From positions 248,001 through 312,000 of the forward strand of contig CAVTJL010000001.1 of the NCBI GenBank assembly GCA_963735065.1: DNA of 64,000 nucleotides. Reading direction: 5' to 3'. The stretch is from CAVTJL01 sp963735065 (GTDB lineage Bacteria; Pseudomonadota; Alphaproteobacteria; Geminicoccales; Geminicoccaceae). How positions within the stretch are numbered: the stretch's first letter is position 1; the number at the start of each line of letters is the position of its first letter. Of this stretch, positions 26,283-33,627 are shown one piece after another. The notes beneath the pieces were generated by a model that was not told the DNA's origin, made no database searches, and saw only the letters and a program-made list of their open reading frames with translations. A program made the position numbers and the translations under genes.

Positions 26283-27223
26283 GCGGGGCTGCGATCGGCG
26301 GCATCATCGCCGCACCGCCTTTGCCGATGCGGCCCGACGCCAGCGTCGATTGGCGCGGGCTCGAGCGCTACATGGCCGAGGTTGCGGCGGCAGGGCCCGC
26401 CGCGATCGCGATGAACATGGACGCCAGCGAGGGCCCCTCGCTCGATCCCCACGAGCGGCTGGAGGTCGTGCGGGTCGCGAGGTCGGCCATCGGCGGCCGC
26501 TGCCCGCTTTTTTCAGGGCTCAGCGCCGACGGGACGGCCATCGCCGTGGCGCACGGCAAGGAGCTCGTGGCAGCGGGCGCCGAGGGCCTCATCGTCTTCC
26601 CGCCCTTCCCGAGCTTCCTCGGCACGCCGCTACCAGCAGCGATGGTTCATCGACACCATGCGGCAATCGCCGCCGCCACCGGTGTCCCGCTGATCGCCTT
26701 CCGCATGCGCTGGGTGGCACCCTACGATAGCGAGACCTACGCCCGCCTCGCCGATATTCCCGAGCTGATCGGCGTCAAGGACGCGATGCGCGACACGGGC
26801 GAGATGCTGCGGACCATCGCCATCCTCGACGCCCTGCCGAGGCGGATAGGCCTCCTCACCGGCAACGATCCGGTGATCCTCGAGAGCCTGCTCGTCGGCG
26901 GAGACGGCGCGCTGATCGGCTTCGCCGGCATCGCCACGGAGCGGCTGGTCGCCCTCGAGCAGGCGGCGCGTCGGCGCGATGTGGCGCGGGCGTTCGCCCT
27001 CTGGCGGCCGCTCGCCCCGCTCGCCCGCTTCTGCTGGCGGGACCCGGTCCGCGACTATCGCCCGCGCATGAAGGAGCTGCTCGTCATGCAAGGGCGCTTC
27101 GCCAGCGCCGCGGTGCGGGCACCGCAACGACCGGTCGACGAGGCCGAGCGAGCGGCTCTTCGCCGGCTCGCCACGACCGCCGGGCTGCTCGACCAGCCGG
27201 GCACGGCCACGGCCGCCGAATGA
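26279..27223 (+). CDS. DapA-like aldolase/lyase family protein (copy 1 of 3)
   Basis: 314 residues from GTG 26279 overlapping the ATPase stop. The TIM-barrel DapA fold is recognised by GGIIAAPPLPM at the start, the AAIAMNMDASEG block in place of the usual TTGE loop, and the Schiff-base lysine in LIGVKDAMRD. ILTGNDP-type residues appear as LLTGNDPVILESLLVGG. The usual catalytic Tyr region is changed (PLIAFRMRW). Family members cleave or condense 2-keto acids (pyruvate, 2-keto-3-deoxy acids). It diverges more from copies 2 and 3 than those do from each other. Confidence 0.85.
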   Translation: MSGAAIGGIIAAPPLPMRPDASVDWRGLERYMAEVAAAGPAAIAMNMDASEGPSLDPHERLEVVRVARSAIGGRCPLFSGLSADGTAIAVAHGKELVAAGAEGLIVFPPFPSFLGTPLPAAMVHRHHAAIAAATGVPLIAFRMRWVAPYDSETYARLADIPELIGVKDAMRDTGEMLRTIAILDALPRRIGLLTGNDPVILESLLVGGDGALIGFAGIATERLVALEQAARRRDVARAFALWRPLAPLARFCWRDPVRDYRPRMKELLVMQGRFASAAVRAPQRPVDEAERAALRRLATTAGLLDQPGTATAAE

Positions 27224-27245
27224 GATGCCAAACGGAGTGAGCATC

Positions 27246-28193
27246 ATGTCGTATCCAGCGCTCAAGGGCATCTGTGCCGCGCCCTTCCTGCCGATGCACG
27301 ACGACCACACGGTCGACTGGACGACGCTCGAGAGCTACCTCGACTGGATCGCCGGTCAGGGCCCTGCCGCCATCGCCATGAACATGGACGCGAGCGAGGG
27401 CACCTCGCTCACGCGCGACGAGCAGCTCGAGGTGGTGCGGGTCAGCAGGCGTGCCATACGCGGGCGCTGCCCGTTCTTCTCGGGCCTCCTGAGCAACAGC
27501 ACGATGGACGCCGCAACCTTCGGCAAGGAGCTCGTGGCCGAAGGCGCTGAGGGGCTGGTCATCTTTCCGCCCGTCCCGGTCTTCTTGAGCAAGCCGGTCG
27601 AGACGGAGATGATCGTCGATTTCCATGCCGCGATCGCCGACGCGACGGGCGTGCCGATCGTCGGCTTCCAGTTCCCGATCGGCATGGGCCCGGACTTCAC
27701 GCCGCCCGTCCTCGAGGCGATGAGCAAGATTCCGGGGGTGGTGGGCCTCAAGGAAGCGTCCTTCGACCTCCTCCACACCCGAGAGACGATAGCGGCAGTG
27801 GCCGGGCTGGAGCGCCCGTTCGGTGTCCTCACCGGCTCCGACACCTTCATCTACGAGGCCTTCCTGATGGGCTGCGACGGCGCGCTGATCGGCTTTGCCG
27901 GCACCGCCACGGCCGAGATCGTCGCCATGCAGAAGGCCGCGGCCGACGGCGACTACGCGGCCGGCTGGGCCATCTGGGATCGGCTGGGGCCGCTCGCGCG
28001 CTTCTGCTGGCGGCCTCCGATCCGCGACTACCGGCCGCGCATGAAGGAGGTGCTGGTGCTGCAGGGCCTCTTCCCGTCCGCGGCCGTCCGGCCGCCGCAG
28101 CTGCCGGTGGACGACGCCGAGCGGGCCGAGCTGCGACGCCTCGCGCTCGCTGCCGGCCTCATCGACGGCGCCCACAGCCGCGCCGCCGAATGA
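27246..28193 (+). CDS. DapA-like aldolase/lyase family protein (copy 2 of 3)
   Basis: 315 residues. ATG 27246 has a GGAG ribosome site and is preferred to ATG 27225. It shares GICAAPFLPM and AIAMNMDASEG with its neighbours. The Schiff-base lysine lies in VVGLKEASFD, and VLTGSDTFIYEAFLMGCDGA is the GGxG-type region. The position of the DapA Tyr is occupied by VGFQFPIG. The C-terminal RFCWRPPIRDYRPRMKEVLV motif is common to all three copies. It probably acts on a 2-keto acid or its precursor derived from the imported solute. Confidence 0.87.
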   Translation: MSYPALKGICAAPFLPMHDDHTVDWTTLESYLDWIAGQGPAAIAMNMDASEGTSLTRDEQLEVVRVSRRAIRGRCPFFSGLLSNSTMDAATFGKELVAEGAEGLVIFPPVPVFLSKPVETEMIVDFHAAIADATGVPIVGFQFPIGMGPDFTPPVLEAMSKIPGVVGLKEASFDLLHTRETIAAVAGLERPFGVLTGSDTFIYEAFLMGCDGALIGFAGTATAEIVAMQKAAADGDYAAGWAIWDRLGPLARFCWRPPIRDYRPRMKEVLVLQGLFPSAAVRPPQLPVDDAERAELRRLALAAGLIDGAHSRAAE

Positions 28194-28224
28194 CGCCGAC
28201 CGCCCTGCCCGAGGAGATCCGCTC

Positions 28225-29175
28225 ATGACCCGCCCGGCGCTCAAAGGCATCGTCGCCGCCCCGCTGCTGCCGATGCTGCCCGACCAATCGATCGACTGGG
28301 AATGCCTGCCCCGCTACATGGCCTGGGTGGCCGACCAGCGGCCGGCGGCCATCGCCATGAACATGGACGCCAGCGAGGGAACGGCGCTGACCCTGGCCGA
28401 GCAGCTCGAGGTGATGCGCGTCGCGAGACGCGCCATCGCGGGCAAGGTGCCGCTCTATTCAGGCCTCATCGCGCGCTTCACGGCCGAGGCCGTCGATCTC
28501 GCGAGGCAGCTCAAGTCGGCGGGAGCGCAGGGCCTCGCGGTCTTCGCGCCGCTGCCGATCAGCCTCGGCAAGCCGATCCCGACCGAGATGATCTATGGCT
28601 ACCACAAGGCCGTCGCGGAGGCGGCCGACCTGCCGATCATCGCCTTCCAGCAGCCCATCGAGCGGGCTCCCGACTACACGCCGGAGGTGATCCATGCCTT
28701 TTGCGGCATCCCCCAGCTCGTGGCGCTCAAGGAGGCCTCGTTCGATACCGGCCACACCCTGCAGTCGATCGAGGCGGCGCGCACCGCCCCGCGCGAGATC
28801 GGCATCCTCACCGGCTCGGACACGATCATCCTCGAGGCCTTCCTGATCGGCTGCCACGGTGCTCTCATCGGTTTCGCCGGCACCGCCACGGCCGAGCTCG
28901 TCGCGATGCAGGAGGCCGCAGCCACCCGCGACGTGAGAACGGCTTACGCCATCTGGAACCGCCTGGGGCCGCTCGCCCGCTACTGCTGGCGGGCACCCCT
29001 TCGCAATTACCGCCCACGAATGAAGGAGGTGCTGGTGGCACAGGGCCTGTTCAGCCATGCCACGGTTCGCCGGCCCCAGCTCGGCGTGAGCGACCAGGAG
29101 CGCACGACGCTACGCCGCCTCGCTGACGAGGCCGGGCTGCTCGGCAAGCAGGCCGCGGCGGTCGCGGCAGAGTAG
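28225..29175 (+). CDS. DapA-like aldolase/lyase family protein (copy 3 of 3)
   Basis: 316 residues; ATG 28225 follows GAGGAGAT. Blocks match copy 2: GIVAAPLLPM, AIAMNMDASEG, Schiff-base lysine in LVALKEASFD, ILTGSDTIILEAFLIG and the shared C-terminal RNYRPRMKEVLVAQGLF. The Tyr position is again changed (IIAFQQPIE). Three tandem paralogues in one operon suggest gene duplication followed by division of labour, for example on stereoisomers or successive intermediates. This is the last gene of the plus-strand locus that starts at 20582. Confidence 0.87.
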   Translation: MTRPALKGIVAAPLLPMLPDQSIDWECLPRYMAWVADQRPAAIAMNMDASEGTALTLAEQLEVMRVARRAIAGKVPLYSGLIARFTAEAVDLARQLKSAGAQGLAVFAPLPISLGKPIPTEMIYGYHKAVAEAADLPIIAFQQPIERAPDYTPEVIHAFCGIPQLVALKEASFDTGHTLQSIEAARTAPREIGILTGSDTIILEAFLIGCHGALIGFAGTATAELVAMQEAAATRDVRTAYAIWNRLGPLARYCWRAPLRNYRPRMKEVLVAQGLFSHATVRRPQLGVSDQERTTLRRLADEAGLLGKQAAAVAAE

Positions 29176-29232
29176 CGGCTTCGACCGCGCTGCCGGCCGC
29201 TCCTCGATCGGCCGTCGGCGGACCCGCTCGGA

Positions 29233-30018
29233 TCAGGCGGCGCGGCCGTCGGCCCGGTCGAGGGTGATCTCCTGGGCGCCGTGGGAAGCGAGCACCCGCT
29301 CGGCCGCCTTTCTGGTCGCCTCGTCGCTCGTCGCCACGGCCACGAGGAGCGCGCCCTTCTCGAGCTGATCCTTGTAGCGGTCGAGATTGTAGTCGCTCGC
29401 GACCTTGGCGAGCAGACCGCCCACGGCGCCGCCGCCGGCAACGCCGGCGATGGCGAGCGGCACGAAGCCGATACCGGAGACAACGGCGGCGGCAAGCCCG
29501 AGCGCAGCGCCAAGATAGGCCGCGCCACCGACGATGCCGCCCATGGCCGTGCCCGCATTCTCCTGGCCACCGACACCGGCGTCGGGATCGCGGATCCGTT
29601 TTGCGAGCTCGGCCTCGGGCGGCACGAGGTCGCCATAGGCGCGCTTCAGCCCGTCATAGGAGCTCAGGACGTTGATCTCGCCCTGCCCAACCCCTGCCTT
29701 TGCCAGCTCCTCCGCGGCGCCGGAGAAGCTCGACGGCTCGTCGAACAGCGCAACGAGGAGGTAGGTGGTGTCTGGGCCCGCATCGTGATCGTCGAGCTGC
29801 CGCAGGGCCCTGTCGACGCGGCCCAGCATCGGCTCCTCGCCGCCTTCCATATGCTCGGCCGTCGCGTCCGAAAGCTGCTGCTCGTCATACCGCCACTGCT
29901 CGAGAATGCGTCGCTTCTCGGCTGTCGCCAGATCGGCCCTGCCCAGCACCGCCTCCGGGGTTCCGAAGGCAAGACGAGGATCCTGACCGGTGCCAGGCTT
30001 CGGCGTGTCATCTGCCAT
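29233..30018 (-). CDS. Hypothetical protein with glycine-zipper segment (stress-protein-like)
   Basis: 261 residues from ATG 30018. No enzyme motif is seen. Residues ~80-120 form a YLLVALFDEPSSFSGAAEEL region resembling small alpha/beta stress-protein modules. The middle is Gly/Ala rich and hydrophobic (GTAMGGIVGGAAYLGAALGL, then AIAGVAGGGAVGGLL), a likely glycine zipper that inserts in or binds membranes. An ALLVAVATSDEATRKAAERVL block closes the protein. Its start lies 10 bases after a perfect 14-base-pair hairpin. It may form a unit with the two small genes upstream. Function unknown. Confidence 0.75.
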   Translation of the reverse strand: MADDTPKPGTGQDPRLAFGTPEAVLGRADLATAEKRRILEQWRYDEQQLSDATAEHMEGGEEPMLGRVDRALRQLDDHDAGPDTTYLLVALFDEPSSFSGAAEELAKAGVGQGEINVLSSYDGLKRAYGDLVPPEAELAKRIRDPDAGVGGQENAGTAMGGIVGGAAYLGAALGLAAAVVSGIGFVPLAIAGVAGGGAVGGLLAKVASDYNLDRYKDQLEKGALLVAVATSDEATRKAAERVLASHGAQEITLDRADGRAA

Positions 30019-30028
30019 GGGTAGAGAT

Positions 30029-30065
30029 CTCCGCTCGTTGGCGTCGTGAAAGCCAACGAGCGGAG
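30029..30065 (-). promoter_or_regulatory. Perfect 14-bp hairpin covering the ribosome site of the 29233-30018 gene
   Basis: Arms 30029-30042 and 30052-30065 are exactly complementary, with a nine-base loop. In the minus-strand mRNA the hairpin ends 10 bases before ATG 30018. The only Shine-Dalgarno-like run (GGAG) is the last four bases of the hairpin, so it would be buried. There is no T-run, which argues against a simple terminator for the upstream pair. Confidence 0.6.
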
Positions 30066-30088
30066 GGGCGAGAGGGTTCCCAGGCAGA

Positions 30089-30481
30089 TCACCGGCGTCG
30101 GCTGGGAGCGATCCACTCGGCCGCCACGCCGGCCGCTACCGCGACGAGCAAGGTTGCCATGGGATAGCGCCTGATCAACCCGAACATCGAGGTCGCCTCG
30201 CCCACGCCAACGCCCACGCCCAGAGAGGCGAGCGGTGACGGGGCCGGCCGCGGCGGTCGGCGCAGCGCCGCGATGAGCAGCAAAAGCGCGGCGAGCAGAA
30301 GAAAGCCACCGCCCATGACGGCGGCAGGCCAGGGTGGCGGCAGATAGAGACCCAAAACCCACCACGCGACGCCCAGGAGGAATCCGCAACCAACCAGCGC
30401 GAACCCAAGGGCGATGAGACGCAGCACGATGCCTTTGATGCGCCAGCGGATTCCTGCGACGTCAAGCAAGGATGAGAGCAT
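30089..30481 (-). CDS. Small membrane protein, phage-holin-superfamily-like (DUF1469 type)
   Basis: 130 residues from ATG 30481. It has an amphipathic N-terminus, then two strong membrane segments (LIALGFALVGCGFLLGVAWW, then VMGGGFLLLAALLLLIAAL) and a third near the C-terminus (PMATLLVAVAAGVAAEW). This layout matches the holin-superfamily/DUF1469 proteins found next to DUF883/YqjD-like genes, as is the case here, 15 bases apart. The function is not known; such pairs are often stress- or stationary-phase-associated. It is not evidence for a prophage. Confidence 0.7.
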   Translation of the reverse strand: MLSSLLDVAGIRWRIKGIVLRLIALGFALVGCGFLLGVAWWVLGLYLPPPWPAAVMGGGFLLLAALLLLIAALRRPPRPAPSPLASLGVGVGVGEATSMFGLIRRYPMATLLVAVAAGVAAEWIAPSRRR

Positions 30482-30496
30482 GAGTAACCCGGCGCC

Positions 30497-30817
30497 CTAG
30501 CGCCGCCCGAGGAAGAGCCGGCTGAGGATCATGCCCAGGCCGAAGGCGATCGTGACGCTCGTGATCGGCCGCTCCTGGATATGCCGCTCCAGGCCCACCA
30601 TCGCATCTCGACCATGCCCCTGCAGGTCGCCGCTAAGGCGCTCCAGCTCCTCGCGCAGCTCGCCGATCCGCTGCTCGGCGGCAACGCGCACCTCGTCGGT
30701 CCGCTGCTTCACACCCTCACTCAGATGATCGCGCAGATTCATGAGATCCTCTCTCAGCTTGGCGATGTCACGCTGCAGGGTCGCGACATCGATGTTCCCG
30801 GGGTCGTCCATGGTCAT
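30497..30817 (-). CDS. DUF883 / ElaB-YqjD-like membrane-anchored protein
   Basis: 106 residues; ATG 30817 is preceded by GGAGGAT. Residues ~10-75 form a long charged helix with repeated heptad-like Leu/Arg/Glu (LQRDIAKLREDLMNLRDHL onward). A short C-terminal membrane segment (TSVTIAFGLGMILSRLF) ends in GRR. YqjD/ElaB proteins bind ribosomes and anchor them to the inner membrane in stationary phase; whether this one does is unknown. It heads a likely unit with the holin-like gene. Confidence 0.78.
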   Translation of the reverse strand: MTMDDPGNIDVATLQRDIAKLREDLMNLRDHLSEGVKQRTDEVRVAAEQRIGELREELERLSGDLQGHGRDAMVGLERHIQERPITSVTIAFGLGMILSRLFLGRR

Positions 30818-31055
30818 CGCCCATCCTCCCTCGACGGCTGGCAGACCGAAGCGCACGGCGCACGACCCAGAGGATCGCACGCCATGGTCGAAAGCGAAAC
30901 GTCGGATCGGAAGGCCGGTTCCCCGGTGTGGAACCCGCGGGCTGCCCAGCGGTTTGATCCGACATCGATCGCCGGGCCGCCTAGCAGCGCGAAGCTTCCG
31001 CGATCACACCAAAGACGATGAACTCGTTCGCTCGTCATCTGAGAGGTATCCGACC

Positions 31056-31232
31056 ATGCTGTACTGGGCCTTGATCTTCTTCGTCGTTGCCATCATCGCC
31101 GCCTTCTTCGGCTTCGGCGGTGTGGCGTCGGCTTCCGCCGGGATCGCACAGATCCTGTTCTTCGTGTTCCTCGTGCTTCTGGTGATCAGCCTGGTGGTCC
31201 ACGTCATGCGCGGTCGCCGAAACACGCTATGA
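31056..31232 (+). CDS. DUF1328 (YtjA) family small membrane protein
   Basis: 58 residues from ATG 31056 (ribosome site GAGAGG). The sequence LYWALIFFVVAIIAAFFGFG followed by VASASAGIAQILFFVF and a C-terminal RGRR matches the YtjA/DUF1328 pattern of two membrane helices. Function unknown; these genes are often induced by stress. It is divergent from the DUF883 gene and is followed by two hairpins, the second a clear intrinsic terminator. Confidence 0.85.
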   Translation: MLYWALIFFVVAIIAAFFGFGGVASASAGIAQILFFVFLVLLVISLVVHVMRGRRNTL

Positions 31233-31244
31233 TCCTTCGACCAT

Positions 31245-31268
31245 CCGGGGAGCCTTCCGTCTCCCCGG
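31245..31268 (+). terminator. First hairpin downstream of the DUF1328 gene
   Basis: CCGGGGAG (31245-31252) and CTCCCCGG (31261-31268) form a perfect eight-pair stem with an eight-base loop, 13 bases after the stop. No T-run follows immediately, so it may be a secondary stop ahead of the stronger terminator at 31308. Confidence 0.4.
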
Positions 31269-31307
31269 GCGTTTCGCATCCGTCCTCCCTGTCGGTTGGA
31301 CCTTCTA

Positions 31308-31340
31308 GGCTCCCCGCCCCCGCGGGGAGCCTCTTTTTTT
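31308..31340 (+). terminator. Intrinsic (Rho-independent) terminator
   Basis: GGCTCCCCGC (31308-31317) pairs perfectly with GCGGGGAGCC (31322-31331) across a CCCC loop, and a T-rich run ending in seven T follows (31332-31340). It ends plus-strand transcription from the DUF1328 gene just before the convergent ATP-grasp gene. It is the clearest terminator in the window. Confidence 0.9.
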
Positions 31341-31343
31341 GCC

Positions 31344-32801
31344 TCAGGCTAGACGCTTCAGGAACCACTGCGCGAGCCGTCTCCAGACCTCGTCTCCCTC
31401 CGCCTTGGATTCCACCTCCATGTTGAGGTTCGGATTGTCGTTGACCTCGATCACGAAAACGCCGCGATCGTTCTGCTTGATGTCCACGCCGTAGAGGCTG
31501 CGGCCGATCAGGCGCGCGGCCTTCACGCCGACCTGGACGATGGCCGCCGGCGCCTCGCTGATCGGGACCGTGAGGAACCCGCCCTCGACGGTTCGCCCGC
31601 CCTCCTTGTGATGCACGATCTGCCAGTGGTTGCGCGCCATCTTGTACTGCGTCACGAAAAGCGGCTCGCCGTCCAGCACGCCGACACGCCAGTCATAGTC
31701 GGTCGGCATGAACTCCTGGGCCAGAATGAGATCGGAATCCTCGAGCATGCCGCGCACGCTGCGCTCGAGCTCGGCCCGGCTCCCCACCCTGCTCACGCCG
31801 CGCGAGAAGGACCCGTCGGGTATCTTGAGGACCATGGGGTAGCTGAGCTGTCGCTCGAGCTCCTCGAGCTCGCGCACGCTCGAGATGATCACCGTCTTGG
31901 GCGTGGCCACATCGTTGGCCGCCATGAGCTCGGCCAGATAGACCTTGTTGGTGCAGCGGACGATCGAGGTTGGATCGTCGATGACCGGCATCCCTTCCTG
32001 CTCGGCGCGCTTGGCGAAGCGGAAGGTGTGGTGGTCGATGTTGGTGGTCTCGCGGATCCAGAGCGCATCGTACTCCGGGAGGCGGTCCAGGTCCTTCCGC
32101 GTGATCAGCTCCACGCCGAGGCCCAGCCGCTCGGCGACGCGTCCGAAGTGGCGCAGGCTCTGCGGCTCGCTCGGCGGAAGCTTCTCCTTCGCGTCGTAGA
32201 GGACGGCCACGGTATAGCGGGGCAGCACCTTGGCCCTGGGATCGCGCCACGGGCTTTTGACCTGGGAGCGGATGGCCTGGGCCAGCATGGCCTTGCCGTC
32301 CGGGCCCAGCTCGTTGATGCGGACCGGCGCTATGCGCTTGATGCGCCACCACTCGCCGGCCTGGACGAACACCTCGAGGATGGGACAGCGCAGCCAGTCG
32401 AAGAGCTGACGGCCGAACCGGACGAGGCGCGTGTCGTCGGCGTGGCCGAGGCAGACGAGCAGGCGGAACGAGGTCTGGGGCGGCTCGGCCAGCCGACGCA
32501 GCGTACGGTTGAGCAGCTCCTCGAGGTCAGGCAGGGCGTAGGCGTAGAAGTTGCGCCGCCTGAGCTCCAGCATCGTCGTGACGCTGGGCACGATCTTGTG
32601 GCCGCGTGCCTCCGCCAGCAGCGAGCAGAAGTAGCCCAGCGTCTGGTAGCCGTAGTCGCGTGAGAGGTTGAGCACCTTGGGCGGCTGCCGCCCGGCGGCG
32701 CGCGGGCGCTGGATGTAGTCGCGGGTCGTCATGACCGGCAGACCCTCGAGCGACGGCGGCAGATCGGTGAGCCTGTCGACGACGATCAGCCAGCCGGACA
32801 T
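31344..32801 (-). CDS. RimK-family ATP-grasp ligase with N-terminal RLAN domain
   Basis: 485 residues from ATG 32801. The N-terminal ~180 residues match the RLAN domain that precedes some RimK-like ATP-grasp proteins (VLNLSRDYGYQTLGYFCSLL). The ATP-grasp core follows, with ALWIRETTNIDHHTFRFAK, IDDPTSIVRCTNKVYLAELM, YPMVLKIPDGSFSRGV and the Mg/ATP-binding VIEVNDNPNLN. Such enzymes form amide bonds, for example adding amino acids to protein or peptide termini or to small molecules. The acceptor is unknown. Its start overlaps the GNAT gene by 16 bases. Confidence 0.88.
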   Translation of the reverse strand: MSGWLIVVDRLTDLPPSLEGLPVMTTRDYIQRPRAAGRQPPKVLNLSRDYGYQTLGYFCSLLAEARGHKIVPSVTTMLELRRRNFYAYALPDLEELLNRTLRRLAEPPQTSFRLLVCLGHADDTRLVRFGRQLFDWLRCPILEVFVQAGEWWRIKRIAPVRINELGPDGKAMLAQAIRSQVKSPWRDPRAKVLPRYTVAVLYDAKEKLPPSEPQSLRHFGRVAERLGLGVELITRKDLDRLPEYDALWIRETTNIDHHTFRFAKRAEQEGMPVIDDPTSIVRCTNKVYLAELMAANDVATPKTVIISSVRELEELERQLSYPMVLKIPDGSFSRGVSRVGSRAELERSVRGMLEDSDLILAQEFMPTDYDWRVGVLDGEPLFVTQYKMARNHWQIVHHKEGGRTVEGGFLTVPISEAPAAIVQVGVKAARLIGRSLYGVDIKQNDRGVFVIEVNDNPNLNMEVESKAEGDEVWRRLAQWFLKRLA

Positions 32802-33277
32802 GCGTCTTCTTTCCCGAGCGTCTTGGCCATGCGGAGCGCGTCCGCGCCGTCCTCGTAGTAGCGGGCCCGTCGACCTGTCATCCGATAGCCACTGCTCTCG
32901 TAAAGATGCAAGGCGTTGGCGTTGTCCGGGCGGACCTCGAGATGGAGCCCCGAGGCCCCCCTTGCCGCCGCAGCCCGTTCCGCCGCCACCAGCAGAGCCC
33001 GCCCGGTGCCGCGCGGTGCCGTCGTGCCGTCCCGCGCGATCGAGTAGAGCCGCGCCATCGAGCTGCCGTGCCGGAAGAGGACCAGGGCGTAGCCGACGAG
33101 CCGCCCCTCGCTCTCCGCGACGATGAGATGCGCGCTCGGTCGCCCGAGAAGCCGGCGAAGGCTGCGTCGGCTCAGCCGATCGCCCGCAAAGGCGCGCGTC
33201 TCGAGATCGAGAAGCGCCTCGAGGTCGGCGAGCGCGCCCGGACGCAGGACGAGCCTTCCGGAGGATGCCGGGCCCAT
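32786..33277 (-). CDS. GNAT family N-acetyltransferase
   Basis: 163 residues; ATG 33277 with GAGG just ahead is preferred to an upstream start at 33370. The GNAT fold is seen as RLVLRPGALADLEALLDLE, SEGRLVGYALVLFRH and the acetyl-CoA loop in APRGTGRALLVAAERAAAA. NANALHLYESSGYRMTG is the usual C-terminal block. It overlaps the ATP-grasp gene that follows on the minus strand. The two-gene unit suggests a coupled ligation and acetylation of one target. The target is unknown. Confidence 0.85.
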   Translation of the reverse strand: MGPASSGRLVLRPGALADLEALLDLETRAFAGDRLSRRSLRRLLGRPSAHLIVAESEGRLVGYALVLFRHGSSMARLYSIARDGTTAPRGTGRALLVAAERAAAARGASGLHLEVRPDNANALHLYESSGYRMTGRRARYYEDGADALRMAKTLGKEDACPAG

Positions 33278-33627
33278 CGCCTCGGCCCCTGCCCTCAGGA
33301 CGCCTGTCGGGGACCGATGCGCGCCCCCGGGCCTTGGCCCGTCGGCCGGATCGTGCAAGATCTGCGGCACCGTGGCTGGACGCTTCGAGATCGGCTACAT
33401 GGCATGACGACGGTCATCTCCGGGCGCGGCTCCGACGATCGGCGCCCAGCAGCTCGGGCTCCCGCCTCTCATGCCGTCTTCGTCGCAGGCGAGACGAGCG
33501 TCAAGCATCCGGGCGAGATGGAGCGGGCTGCCGGCAGGCCGGCGCGCTGCCGGGCCTTCTCGCCCCTGCGCCTTCCGCCAGCCGCGGCCGCCCAGCGGGC
33601 CCGCCGGGCCCAACCGATGAGGACAAG
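33278..33627. other. Intergenic region between divergent genes
   Basis: About 350 bases separate the GNAT start from the amidohydrolase start; up to 93 belong to GNAT if an earlier start is used. The region is GC-rich and holds no convincing gene. GGGCGC (33422-33427) and GCGCCC (33442-33447) form a small inverted repeat. Promoters for both directions should lie here, but I cannot place them. Confidence 0.4.

Noticed and set aside
30089..30481. Prophage holin indicating a phage remnant
   Set aside because: The neighbour is a DUF883/YqjD-like gene and no phage structural, lysis or integrase gene is near; this is a cellular holin-superfamily protein.
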